Of a DNA stretch of 64,000 nucleotides, positions 17,316 through 25,856 are shown in pieces (the first letter of the stretch is position 1; each line of letters starts with the position of its first letter). This DNA is from Schlesneria paludicola DSM 18645. Its GTDB lineage: Bacteria; Planctomycetota; Planctomycetia; Planctomycetales; Planctomycetaceae. Made by a program: the position numbers and the translations under genes. Below the pieces are notes generated by a model, which worked only from the letters and a program-made list of their open reading frames with translations, ran no database searches and was not told the origin of the DNA. The DNA is taken from the NCBI RefSeq assembly GCF_000255655.1, contig NZ_JH636435.1, forward strand, positions 1,669,770 through 1,733,769, in the 5' to 3' direction.

Positions 17316-19763
17316 TCACCACCAGAATTCCGTACGAATATAACGTAACGCTTGGTTGATCAAATTCAGCGCCAGTGTACGACGCCCTCGATGGACACGG
17401 GCAATCCCGGTCATCCCAGCCTTCAACTTGGCGTCTGCGTTCGCCACGTGGCAATAGACTGTGACCATGTTCTGGTTCTGGCGTTTGTCGGGAATTCCGA
17501 CGGCAACGGGTGCGATCCGGTCAACCTCGGCCACAAACGTGTCAAAGGGCAGGGCGCGTGCTTTAAGTTCGATCGACTGTCCAGGAGTAATCCCCGCAAC
17601 ATCTTCTTCCGCCACCTGAATCTCGACATTCAGTTTTGAGATGTCGTCAATTGTGCAGATTAATGAACCGCGCTCGGCCAATCGGTTCACGCGTTCTTCC
17701 AGATGAGGTGTCGACACGATTCCCGCCGCCGGACAACTGACCTTCAATTGGCCCTGCTGTTCCAGCAAGTACGCCAGCTCTTCCTTCAAGCGATCGGACC
17801 GGGCCGTTTCGGCCTCGATGTCCTCTGATCGGCTTCCCGCTTCCATGATCACCAGAGTCGACCGACAGTCTTCCAATTCTTTTTCACGTCGCGCGAGCTC
17901 TGCCTGAGCGGCGCGCACGCCATCTGCTTCGCGCGCGATTTTTGCCGCCTTGGCTTGAGCCAGCCGCGAATTGGAAAGCTCGTACCGCTTGTGCTCGGAC
18001 CGATACTGTTCGTCGGCGAGCGCCCCGAGCCGATACAGCTTGGCAGCACGACCAACAGAATGGAGCGCGTAAGTCACCTCGGTTTCCGACTGTTTCACCT
18101 GATGATCCAGCCGCACCAGCTCCTGTTCATACGCCGTTCTCGCATTCGACAGATCTTCGATCGCGAGATCGCGCCAGGATTCTGCGCGAGAGATGCGGCG
18201 GCGTTGCTCGTCCAGTTCTTCAGTCCGGTGTCCGCTTCGGAGCCGGTTGAGCGATGCTTGCACTTCCTGGACTTCAGCCCGTTTTCGCGTGATCTGGCTG
18301 ACAAGGTCTGGTACGTCGAGTTCCAGCAGCAGCATTTCGGGCTCGACTCGATCTCCCTCGCGATGATGAATGGTTTTCACAAAGCCCGCGATCGGCGCGT
18401 GGACTTCGGTACGAGTTCCCGGTCGAACTTCAAAGTCACCTTTGACGATGTGTCGAGCGGGGACTAGACAGATCGCGCTGCAAACGGCGGCAAGGCCGGT
18501 TCCCCATAAGGCCGTTCGTGTCGGTCGACTGACAATCATGGTGCGAAACTCACTTGTAAAGAAGCCACTGAAAAGACGCTTCAACGTCAGGACGACCAGC
18601 AAGAGCGTGATCACGAGCCCGATGAGTCCAACGCGCGCCCCCATGAAACGAAGAATTCCAATCAACATGACCTGCAGGAAGGCCATCGTGAACAGCCAGT
18701 TGCAAAATCCATAAATCACAAGCGATCTGCCGTCCGCCTGCGGACGCGGTCGTTCCGCCCCCCAGAGAAGCCAACGGACGTACTGCATCCAGACGATTTC
18801 GGATCGCTGTCGAAGGTTGGGAATCTCGAGCCAGTCGCTCAGCAGGTAATACCCGTCAAGTCGCAATAGCGGATTGAGATTGAACAGGATTCGCCCGCCA
18901 CAAATCGAGAGGACGACATAGGCAAGACGATTCACCAGTGTGTCTTGAACAGTCACCCGCCAAAGGAAGACGGCGAGTGCCCAGATACACAAATCGCAAT
19001 ACGCGCCTGCCAACGTCACCCACAGCCGATGCCATTTTTTGGGAATCAGCCAGGCATCAGTGACGTTGCAAAAAAAGCACGGGGTCAAGAACGCGACCAG
19101 GACACCGATCTCGCGAACTTCACTACCAAAGTGCTTGCAGGTCAGTCCGTGAGCGAACTCGTGTAGAATTGTGACGACGACCATCGTCACCCAGAAGAGG
19201 GCGATTGTCTGCCATTGCAACGCTTTCGGTAGCGTCGAAACCAAATCTGCTTTGCTTTGCCACGTAACCCAGATTGCTCCGACGATCGCCATCGTCGAAA
19301 GCGCAACAAACGTTTGCGTCCATAAAAACCGTATCCGCGGTTCCAGCCACTGAAACATCCTCTCTGGATCAAACAGCGTTCGACGGAAGAACAGGATGTT
19401 TCCCTGCTCGGTCTCTGTAGTCGATGTCTCGCCAGCGCCCTTTGCAACTCCATTAGGTGGTGGGTTAATGGAAGCGACATCGGGCGCTGGCTCAACATGC
19501 ATCAGTCCCAGTGGTCGGATGGTGCTGATGAACACATCAAGATCGGTGGTGCTAAGTGGGTCTCCAAACTGTTGTTGAAAGTTGTGACATATTGTGTCCG
19601 CGGACTGCTGACCATTGAGTTCGCCAAGTAAGAAACGTTCAACTTCCCCGATCCGAAAGTAGGAACCAGAACGAGGCAACTTAACGACATATTCGCCAGC
19701 GTCCGTCCCTCGAATGACGAGGTCATCGCGACACTGTGGATACGAACATTCACTGGCAATCAT
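17316..19763 (-). CDS. Fusion of PqqD-like domain, site-2-protease-type M50 peptidase and HlyD-type export adaptor
   Basis: This 815-residue protein joins three modules. Residues 19-90 (EYVVKLPRSGSYFRIGEVER, then FLLGELNG and a helix ending IRPLGLM) match the winged-helix PqqD-like fold, whose relatives bind leader peptides of ribosomal peptides. Residues 140-400 are a polytopic M50 peptidase with HEFAH (201-205) and NLNPLLRLDG (295-304), the two metal-binding motifs of site-2 proteases. From about 420 a transmembrane helix leads to a HlyD-type adaptor: biotinyl-lipoyl half (APIAGFVKTIHHREGDRVEP), long coiled coil (about 485-650), second lipoyl half and beta-barrel. All catalytic ligands are intact. 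Neighbours are a TolC-type channel (convergent) and, 365 bp upstream on the same strand, a small Cys-containing peptide gene. An export-and-processing machine is a reasonable inference; the cargo is not proven. Confidence 0.88.
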   Translation of the reverse strand: MIASECSYPQCRDDLVIRGTDAGEYVVKLPRSGSYFRIGEVERFLLGELNGQQSADTICHNFQQQFGDPLSTTDLDVFISTIRPLGLMHVEPAPDVASINPPPNGVAKGAGETSTTETEQGNILFFRRTLFDPERMFQWLEPRIRFLWTQTFVALSTMAIVGAIWVTWQSKADLVSTLPKALQWQTIALFWVTMVVVTILHEFAHGLTCKHFGSEVREIGVLVAFLTPCFFCNVTDAWLIPKKWHRLWVTLAGAYCDLCIWALAVFLWRVTVQDTLVNRLAYVVLSICGGRILFNLNPLLRLDGYYLLSDWLEIPNLRQRSEIVWMQYVRWLLWGAERPRPQADGRSLVIYGFCNWLFTMAFLQVMLIGILRFMGARVGLIGLVITLLLVVLTLKRLFSGFFTSEFRTMIVSRPTRTALWGTGLAAVCSAICLVPARHIVKGDFEVRPGTRTEVHAPIAGFVKTIHHREGDRVEPEMLLLELDVPDLVSQITRKRAEVQEVQASLNRLRSGHRTEELDEQRRRISRAESWRDLAIEDLSNARTAYEQELVRLDHQVKQSETEVTYALHSVGRAAKLYRLGALADEQYRSEHKRYELSNSRLAQAKAAKIAREADGVRAAQAELARREKELEDCRSTLVIMEAGSRSEDIEAETARSDRLKEELAYLLEQQGQLKVSCPAAGIVSTPHLEERVNRLAERGSLICTIDDISKLNVEIQVAEEDVAGITPGQSIELKARALPFDTFVAEVDRIAPVAVGIPDKRQNQNMVTVYCHVANADAKLKAGMTGIARVHRGRRTLALNLINQALRYIRTEFWW

Positions 19764-20128
19764 GATGGATTGAAGTCAGCGGAACACGAGTTGTTTGAAT
19801 GGGAACGGCAGACGAAACGCAAGATCTCGAGGACGCGATTCGCGATCCAGGGAACATCGATCAAATTGGAAAAGGGAATCGATACGACCGAAGGCGAAAC
19901 GTCAAAACGCGGACGACGGATGTCGAGAGGCGAAATTGAAAGGAGCGCGATGGGTGACGATTGTCAGAAGAGGTCGCTTGAAGCGAAGAGAAACTGCGAG
20001 GCGGAACGCCTGATGGATGAGAAGCGAGCGGGATAAGGCATCAGCGGGATGGTCATCCCGCACTCTCGAACAAACTATAACACGTGAGTCAGGCTCGATT
20101 GAGCGAATTCTCGGCAACGCCTCAAGAA
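19764..20128. other. Spacer between peptide gene and PqqD-M50-HlyD gene, with a hairpin
   Basis: About 365 bp. A perfect 18-bp inverted repeat GCGGGATGGTCATCCCGC lies at 20044-20061, 67 bp beyond the stop codon of the peptide gene on the minus strand. It has no T-tract but could slow transcription between an abundant peptide and a scarcer membrane protein. A plus-strand frame at 19770-20036 is rich in Arg/Lys/Glu and was not accepted as a gene. Confidence 0.45.
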
Positions 20129-20398
20129 TCAATGGCGACCGCCAAGAACGACTCCGAGAAGAGCATTCAAGCCGACCTTCAGTCCCAAGGCCGGGGTGCT
20201 GGGACGACAGCTTGATGAGAAGTCGTCTTTGGGTGGTGCACAGGCCGAAAAATCATCTTTAGGAGGTGCTGCCGTGTGGCAATCGCCGCCACCAACGCTG
20301 GCACTAAGTCCCAGACCGGCACCGATCAACAGAGCACTGGGGGCAATTCGATCTTCGAGTCGTTCGAACGTGAACTTGGAAGCGGTTGCGGTCGTCAT
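20129..20398 (-). CDS. LEDR-motif small peptide with three Cys and two APPKDDFS repeats
   Basis: An 89-residue product starting MTTATASKFTFERLEDRIAP. The FERLEDR motif (residues 11-17) resembles the N-terminal LEDR/LEPR motif of many large planctomycete surface proteins. A hydrophobic Gly/Ala/Leu stretch (20-36) ends in GGG, then a hydrophilic part has Cys40, Cys53 and Cys64 and two exact APPKDDFS copies (44-51, 54-61), and the C-terminus is again hydrophobic (ALGLKVGLNALLGVVLGG). The repeats use different synonymous codons at six of eight positions, which argues strongly that the frame is translated and selected. ATG 20398 has AAAGG upstream; a GTG at 20416 is less likely. It lies upstream of the PqqD-M50-HlyD gene on the same strand and may be its substrate. 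No homologue is known to me. Confidence 0.7.
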   Translation of the reverse strand: MTTATASKFTFERLEDRIAPSALLIGAGLGLSASVGGGDCHTAAPPKDDFSACAPPKDDFSSSCRPSTPALGLKVGLNALLGVVLGGRH

Positions 20399-20471
20399 AT
20401 TCGCTGAACCTTTCACCAGGGCTTGAAAACCGTCTTCTCAACAGCAGAGAAGCGTGGTGATCTGTTGCATA

Positions 20472-20487
20472 AGCTATCAGCGTGCCA
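20472..20487 (-). promoter_or_regulatory. Possible sigma-54 promoter of the LEDR peptide gene
   Basis: On the minus strand the sequence reads TGGCACGCTGATAGCT. It matches the -24/-12 consensus TGGCACG-N4-TTGCW at all seven -24 positions and four of five -12 positions, with GG and GC ten bases apart as required. It lies about 75 bp before the ATG at 20398, a suitable distance. A chance match cannot be excluded. Confidence 0.35.
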
Positions 20488-20645
20488 TCGCCCCAAGTTT
20501 TCGCATTTTGCTACAGGAGCCTGTAATCAAGGGATTTGCGCAAATTCGACACAAACGTGAGAGGCCCAGCCTTGATGATGTTTGGCATCAACACTGGCAA
20601 CACGGTGGCAATTGGCATCATGTTTATTAGCAATCATCAAAATCC

Positions 20646-21770
20646 CTAAAATGATCGCTCGTCGAGCTTCGCTTCGCCGTAGGACATTCCGTTTGGCGTG
20701 ACCAGTTTGATGTAAACCAAAGAATCGATCTGTTCCGACAAAAATCTGCCAGAACCATCACACAGGATGGCGTTCACGCCACCCGCGTGAGCCGAACTCG
20801 GTCGCGGCCTGGTACCCTGCGCGACTTTCAGTTCGGCGTTGATCAGCCACTCCCGCGGCCGTTTTTCATTCAATTCGCTCCCGGCGAATTCTGCATTCAA
20901 GGGATTGGCGGCCGATTCCAGCAACTGTCCCTGACCGAAAACTACGCGTCCGCGGGACGTTGCGACCGGTACTCCGAAACCAAGGCCTGTCGTGTCGGTT
21001 CCGTGCCACGTGTCCGCTTGCAGATTCTCCGTGAGCATGATTGTCTGTGCCAATCCATCTCCGCCCGCAATCGCATCCAACGAAGGCGTGAACGCGGATG
21101 CAGGTCGCCAAGTCACTCCTGTCGCAGCGGAAATTTTCAGATCTTCGTCCTCATTGAAAACATCATTCTCGTTCCAGCTCATCGCTCCTAGCCGATGCAA
21201 TCCATTCGGATCACCCGAGAAGAGTTGCTGCGGAATAAAGCCAAAATTGATCACAAAGCTCAGTGTCCCTCGCTGTTGGGCGAAACGGGCGTCTGCGGGA
21301 CATCGAAATACCGTGATATCCGTCTGATCTTCGGAACTGATTGTCACACGTCCGTTCGCGTCTGCGGCCGAATGAGCGGCGTTCTTCTTGATTGATTTTA
21401 ACTTCGAGGTCTGGTCTAACGCCGGCAGCAACAAGGCGGGCCAGCCGACCGCAAGGGAACCTTGTTCGAGGTTCTCTTTGAGAAATGAAATCTTACTCGC
21501 CAGGGGCGGAAGTGCTCCTTCCCAGTTCGACGAATAGTTCATCGTCGCGATCCCAACTTGCCGAATGTTGTTCAGACACTCAAGCTTCTTTACAGTCCCC
21601 TTTGCATTGCGAGTCGCCGGCAAGAGAATTGAGCCCAGGACCGCAATAATTCCAAGACAGACAATCACATCGAACCACGTCAAGCCGTGACGCGACGCCG
21701 TTCGAACTCTTCGGCATTCGGCTAAAGCGGCACGGATTCGATCACAGGGCAATGGACGCAGCGTTCGCAT
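20646..21770 (-). CDS. DUF1559-like pseudopilin with divergent prepilin motif
   Basis: The 374-residue protein has an N-terminal basic stretch, then HGLTWFDVIVCLGIIAVLGS, the type IV prepilin/pseudopilin segment, followed by LECLNNIRQVGIATMNYSSN, which corresponds to the QC-x-NNLKQ region of DUF1559 proteins. The remainder is a globular, planctomycete-type domain with a closing GGVNAILCDGSGRFLSEQID, equivalent to the H-x-GGxNxxxxDGSV motif. Prepilin peptidase would cut after Gly at HG/LTW. Residue +5 is Asp instead of the nearly invariant Glu. Planctomycetes carry many such pseudopilins of unknown role, often in large numbers per genome. It lies upstream of the LEDR peptide gene on the same strand, with a 247-bp gap. 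Confidence 0.82.
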   Translation of the reverse strand: MRTLRPLPCDRIRAALAECRRVRTASRHGLTWFDVIVCLGIIAVLGSILLPATRNAKGTVKKLECLNNIRQVGIATMNYSSNWEGALPPLASKISFLKENLEQGSLAVGWPALLLPALDQTSKLKSIKKNAAHSAADANGRVTISSEDQTDITVFRCPADARFAQQRGTLSFVINFGFIPQQLFSGDPNGLHRLGAMSWNENDVFNEDEDLKISAATGVTWRPASAFTPSLDAIAGGDGLAQTIMLTENLQADTWHGTDTTGLGFGVPVATSRGRVVFGQGQLLESAANPLNAEFAGSELNEKRPREWLINAELKVAQGTRPRPSSAHAGGVNAILCDGSGRFLSEQIDSLVYIKLVTPNGMSYGEAKLDERSF

Positions 21771-22018
21771 AGCAAATTCTCGTCATCAAAAGCTCACTGG
21801 CGGCAATTCGCAGTCCGTCGCGCGTGCTCGCATCGCCAGCACGAACAGATAGTTGCATTCTACTCTTCGTCGAGTCAGCATGCATGTTCATCCGCGTCGC
21901 ATTTAGACCCCAGCGGCAAGAAAGCCGACGCGACGCGTCAATCGATCTGCGGTGGCATCGGAGCCCCGCCAACGCACAGCCTTCATCGTTGCCGAGAGAT
22001 CAAATCATCAGCGAAATC

Positions 22019-22336
22019 GTGAAGACGGGCGGCCTTTTTGTGGTGACTGCGATTGCCGAGATCCTGGGATGCTACCTTCCCTATTTGTGGCTCCAGAAAG
22101 GGAAATCGCCATGGCTGCTCGTTCCCGCCGCGTTGAGTCTGTCACTCTTTTCCTGGCTTCTCACATTACACCCTGCGGCATCCGGGCGAATCTATGCGGC
22201 TTATGGCGGCGTCTATGTGACAACCGCCATTGTTTGGCTGTGGGCCGTTGATGGTATCAGGCCCACATCCGGTGATTGGATCGGAGCGGCACTCTGCCTT
22301 GCAGGAATGCTCACGATCGTCCTATCGGCGAAATGA
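22019..22336 (+). CDS. YnfA-family (UPF0060) small membrane protein
   Basis: A 105-residue protein with four transmembrane helices. It matches the YnfA/UPF0060 family, small inner-membrane proteins related to small-multidrug-resistance transporters: [20 protein letters not shown] in the first helix and loop, [20 protein letters not shown] in the third, and [18 protein letters not shown] in the last. The proposed start is GTG 22019, because the family normally begins just before the first helix; the frame remains open to 21824 but that extra sequence is Arg-rich and unlike the family. A GAGAGA stretch upstream could serve as a ribosome-binding site. No neighbour suggests a substrate. Confidence 0.85.
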   Translation: MKTGGLFVVTAIAEILGCYLPYLWLQKGKSPWLLVPAALSLSLFSWLLTLHPAASGRIYAAYGGVYVTTAIVWLWAVDGIRPTSGDWIGAALCLAGMLTIVLSAK

Positions 22337-22398
22337 ACAAGCGACAAATCCTCCCGTCGCAGCGACGCGAGAGAGGGACGGTTAATCGATCTGCACTG

Positions 22399-23445
22399 TC
22401 AGAACTCGCCGGTCACTTCCCCCTTGGATCTTGTTCCCAGGGATCGCCACACCTGAAGGTCTGTGCTGCTGCTTCCCGCTCGCACTGAACCGTCCATCAG
22501 TAACAGGTGAGCCATGCCGGTATGAAAGCTTCGTGCCGTGACGGCCCCGTAGCTCAGATTCGTCGCGCTGTTTCCCAACCGCGTACTCATGTAGTCGACG
22601 TCCACCGTCGTCCCGCTGTTGACATACGCCGCTTTCGTATTCGGCGGGAAGGTGGTGGTCATCCCAGTTTGAACCAACATCCCATTGATCCACTGGGCAT
22701 GCGCCAGATTCGCATCATAGGTACCGCCCAACGAAGTCGCGTCTGTAGGTGTCGCTGGCACCGGGGCGTTAGGCACATTGGGATTTCCACCGTCGTGCAG
22801 CAGGGCTTGGTATGTCTTGACCTCCGCGACTCCGATCGTATTGGACAGTCCGTCGGTGAAGTGCGCGGGATTGAGTCGAGAATTGACACCGAAGGCTCCA
22901 TCCCCCGTGTCACCCGTATTCGGATTCCAGGCAAACCAGGTTCCGAAACTGACGGCGTAGTTGCTTGGATAGTAGGTCAGGCTTCCGGAGACATTCGCCC
23001 GATCATTGATGTCGCTGGGACACAGAAACATCGAAATCCGAGCTTGTGTCACCAACGGCTGATTCTTGTAGGTCGTCGAAAAGTCAATCAACGATTGCAG
23101 CGTCGCAAGATCGACATACGGCAATATGCGAGCGTGGGCCGAATAACTGTCGGAGACTTGATTCAAAGGCAGGACACAAGCCGGGGGAAACACGCTGTAG
23201 GCGTCCAAATAATTATGAAGCGCCAGACCGAACAGCTTGAGATTGTTCTTGCACTGAGTGCGTCGCGCCGCCTCGCGCGCCTGTTGTACGGCGGGCAAGA
23301 GCAGGGCGATCAAAACGGCGATGATTGCGATCACCACCAGAAGCTCGATCAGTGTAAAGGCCGCGCGGCGGCTGACTCGTGGTGGGGAAATGGTTGTTGC
23401 GATTTGGAAATCCCTCATTTGTGCCATCGGGGCGATTTCGGGCAT
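22399..23445 (-). CDS. DUF1559 pseudopilin, canonical
   Basis: A typical planctomycete DUF1559 protein. The N-terminus has a short basic leader, then [20 protein letters not shown] (prepilin helix), [20 protein letters not shown] and [15 protein letters not shown]. The C-terminal half includes [16 protein letters not shown], the family's closing motif. The residue before the cleavage point is Ala (RRA/FTL) rather than Gly, which prepilin peptidases tolerate. ATGs at 23445, 23427 and 23418 are all possible and none has a clear ribosome-binding site; the frame further upstream to 23925 overlaps the M41-like gene and is not coding. Probably exported and membrane-anchored; role unknown. Confidence 0.88.
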   Translation of the reverse strand: MPEIAPMAQMRDFQIATTISPPRVSRRAAFTLIELLVVIAIIAVLIALLLPAVQQAREAARRTQCKNNLKLFGLALHNYLDAYSVFPPACVLPLNQVSDSYSAHARILPYVDLATLQSLIDFSTTYKNQPLVTQARISMFLCPSDINDRANVSGSLTYYPSNYAVSFGTWFAWNPNTGDTGDGAFGVNSRLNPAHFTDGLSNTIGVAEVKTYQALLHDGGNPNVPNAPVPATPTDATSLGGTYDANLAHAQWINGMLVQTGMTTTFPPNTKAAYVNSGTTVDVDYMSTRLGNSATNLSYGAVTARSFHTGMAHLLLMDGSVRAGSSSTDLQVWRSLGTRSKGEVTGEF

Positions 23446-23794
23446 CGCCCGCAGGTCGGTTCGCCTGGCCGTCGCGAGCACTTCGACCTGCCTGCTTTCA
23501 TTTAACGTTTCGACTATATTTGTCCAAACAGATATCGTCAAGACAATTGTCATCTCGGAATCCGGAACGAATCGAGGCGCTGACGCGACGGATTCACCCC
23601 TGTGCCTTGAATCACCGACACAAGAAAGCCACGGCAGGGCATGGCAGCACAGCAACGCCCGTGCATGGTCACGCTCAAAAAGTTCGAGGGTCGAGGCCCG
23701 AAGGCTTTGCCGAAAGCCCGGGGCACTTTCAGCGTTTCGCTCGCCTCGTCCCGGCCACCCGCAGCCGAGCCGCACAATGAGTCGTGACACCGGA
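23446..23794. other. Spacer between M41-like gene and DUF1559 gene
   Basis: About 350 bp, presumably with the promoter of the DUF1559 gene on the minus strand. No gene, repeat or structured RNA was recognised. Confidence 0.4.
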
Positions 23795-24271
23795 CTAGTC
23801 GATCCACTCCGCGACGATCTCTTCGACATCCTCGCCTTCCAGCGTCTCGTGCGCCAGCAGGTGATCTGCCAGAGCGGCCAAGGCCGCCCAGAGCGCGTCT
23901 TTTTGCATCCGCCGGTAGAGCTCAACCGAGACCTGTTCCAGGTATTTCAATCGCTGCCGTTCATTCGGAAACAAGATCGCCGACGCTGACCAGGCCTCGC
24001 GCCAGTCGGCCGCCCATTCGGGGACGACTCCGGGGTGATAGGGATCGCCCGAGTAAATCATTTCGGCGACCGGCCCGGCCAGACACACCTGGACGACATT
24101 CTGCGCGAACTCTTTTTCACTCGCCGGTCGCCGCCAGCGAATCTGCGTGTCACCCTGCCGCGCGGGCCCATCATCATTGTCTGGATCGATCGTGACCTGC
24201 TTCACCTTTCCCCCAAGCAAATGGGCGATCAACGCATGGCCGGCTTCGTGATAAGCAATCAGTTCGGGCAT
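23795..24271 (-). CDS. Stand-alone M41-like (FtsH-type) metallopeptidase domain
   Basis: A 158-residue protein beginning [25 protein letters not shown] (residues 8-12) is the zinc-binding motif of the M41 peptidase domain of FtsH, and the following GGKVKQVTI and [13 protein letters not shown] match the M41 fold. FtsH itself has about 600 residues with transmembrane and AAA+ modules before this domain; none is present here or upstream. The C-terminus [16 protein letters not shown] resembles the final M41 helix, in which FtsH also has an ETL motif. The protein is thus a short, soluble M41 relative; similar short proteins exist in planctomycetes and other phyla. Substrate unknown. Confidence 0.85.
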   Translation of the reverse strand: MPELIAYHEAGHALIAHLLGGKVKQVTIDPDNDDGPARQGDTQIRWRRPASEKEFAQNVVQVCLAGPVAEMIYSGDPYHPGVVPEWAADWREAWSASAILFPNERQRLKYLEQVSVELYRRMQKDALWAALAALADHLLAHETLEGEDVEEIVAEWID

Positions 24272-24483
24272 AAGTCAGATTCGTAATTCCGTTAAGCGGT
24301 CGAGCTCTTTATAGGCCGCCCGAGATGCTGTCGTCGCTTCGGCAAAGAGTCAATGCTTGGCATCGAATCAACAGACGACTTCGATCTGGAATCGCTTACG
24401 AACGTTACGTATACTCACATCCAACCACGGATGGTCGATGCATTCCGGTGCCCCCTATGGGATCCCCAGCGAAAAGGAATTCG

Positions 24484-25755
24484 ATGTTCAGGGTCTTCAA
24501 GCGAGCTTTCACGTCAAACCTCCAGACGGTCGCTCCGACTGCTAGCGAGCAAACATCACTGGAAGCAGCAGGAATCCGAAACCCAGTGCTGCAAGCGTAC
24601 ATGGCTTGGCGTTCAAGCCTGATGATCGTCGTCGTGATCTCGACAATTCTCAGCGCGGGCCTGTCGACATATCGCGAAGTCTTTGAAGAAGATGACCAGC
24701 CAGATGTTTTCGAAACGCTGGTTGCTCAGTTTTCAAAGCAGGCAAGTTCCACGCTGCCTGCCGCAACAAAACTCATTGACGGCATTGATCAGCGACCGGA
24801 ATCCGACGCCATTTCAAATGACGCGTCTCCTGACGAATCAGAAAACGAAGATGCCGTCAAAGATCTCGCGAAGAAGCCGAAATCGGCATTTAGTCAGTTT
24901 GACGAGATGATCCACCTTGCCGCGCTGTATGTGCTGCCGATCGCCGCATTGATTGTGATCGCGACCTGGACTCAGTTCCGGTTTACCTATCGAATTCTCG
25001 TCTGTGCCTTCGCATTCTCGTTCCTCACCCCGATTCTGTTGTCGTTTTGCCCCTGGAGCTGGTGGGATGGCCCCAGTGACAGCGCAGATCTCCTTTCACC
25101 ACTTGCCAAATCGGAACGATTCAAAGACGGACTGATCGAGGCACTCACCTATCTGTCGATGCTCTTGCCGACAGTTCTGTCACTTTTGCCCGGTGTGCAG
25201 AAAGCCTGTGTGCGGGTGAAAACACTTTTACCTCAAGCCACACTGCCCGGTTGGTTTCTTGTCGCCGCGGCGCCGTTTTATGGCCTGTTCCTCCTGGTGA
25301 TTTTCGTGGCGGTGAACCAGGTATTTAGTCATCCGATGGTCCTGGCGGGGATGCTGCTGATTCTGTCCGCATCATTGATTTATGGGTTCCGAGCCAGCGT
25401 GTTTACGCGCCCTTTGGTGACCGATGCCGACTATCGACAGATGTATACCGTTCAGCGCACGGCCGGTATGATGACGCTGGTCGCTGGGGGATTGTTTTTC
25501 GCATACCTTCAAACGCACGACATCCTGGGGATTTATCTTTTGGGACTGGACCCGAAAACGTCGCTGCTGCAACCCCTTGACCTGGTGGAGTTCTTTCTGG
25601 AAATTACGGGGCGATCGATGTTCATGACGGTCTTCGGGGCCGATCTGTTTATGCAGATCAACCTCTCCGCCTGGAAGAGCACTCGTCAATTCGTCGGCTC
25701 AGCTGCTGCCGACGAGTATGACGCGATCATGTCGGCGACGGCAGACGCCGCTTGA
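24484..25755 (+). CDS. Polytopic membrane protein of unknown function
   Basis: A 423-residue protein with about seven predicted transmembrane helices (for example AWRSSLMIVVVISTILSAGL, HLAALYVLPIAALIVIATW and WFLVAAAPFYGLFLLVIFVA) and a charged, Ser/Asp-rich loop of about 70 residues after the first helix. I do not recognise a transporter or enzyme motif. ATG 24484 is preceded by AAGGA with good spacing; the open frame upstream to 24325 is not preferred. It is divergent from the M41-like gene and convergent with the peptidoglycan-binding-like gene. Confidence 0.7.
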   Translation: MFRVFKRAFTSNLQTVAPTASEQTSLEAAGIRNPVLQAYMAWRSSLMIVVVISTILSAGLSTYREVFEEDDQPDVFETLVAQFSKQASSTLPAATKLIDGIDQRPESDAISNDASPDESENEDAVKDLAKKPKSAFSQFDEMIHLAALYVLPIAALIVIATWTQFRFTYRILVCAFAFSFLTPILLSFCPWSWWDGPSDSADLLSPLAKSERFKDGLIEALTYLSMLLPTVLSLLPGVQKACVRVKTLLPQATLPGWFLVAAAPFYGLFLLVIFVAVNQVFSHPMVLAGMLLILSASLIYGFRASVFTRPLVTDADYRQMYTVQRTAGMMTLVAGGLFFAYLQTHDILGIYLLGLDPKTSLLQPLDLVEFFLEITGRSMFMTVFGADLFMQINLSAWKSTRQFVGSAAADEYDAIMSATADAA

Positions 25756-25856
25756 TTCGACAAATTCGACATCTTGCGCCAGCCATCAACGGACCTAGAC
25801 GATTCAGGGATGTCGACGTCAGGTTGGAAGAAACCAGACAATGGATCGCACCGAGA

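Noticed and set aside
19770-20036. Plus-strand ORF of 88 codons
   Set aside because: Charged low-complexity sequence in the spacer between the peptide and fusion genes, with no supporting signal; a role as immunity protein was considered but there is no membrane segment or homology to support it.
22507-23505. Plus-strand ORF of 332 codons
   Set aside because: Antisense to the canonical DUF1559 gene.
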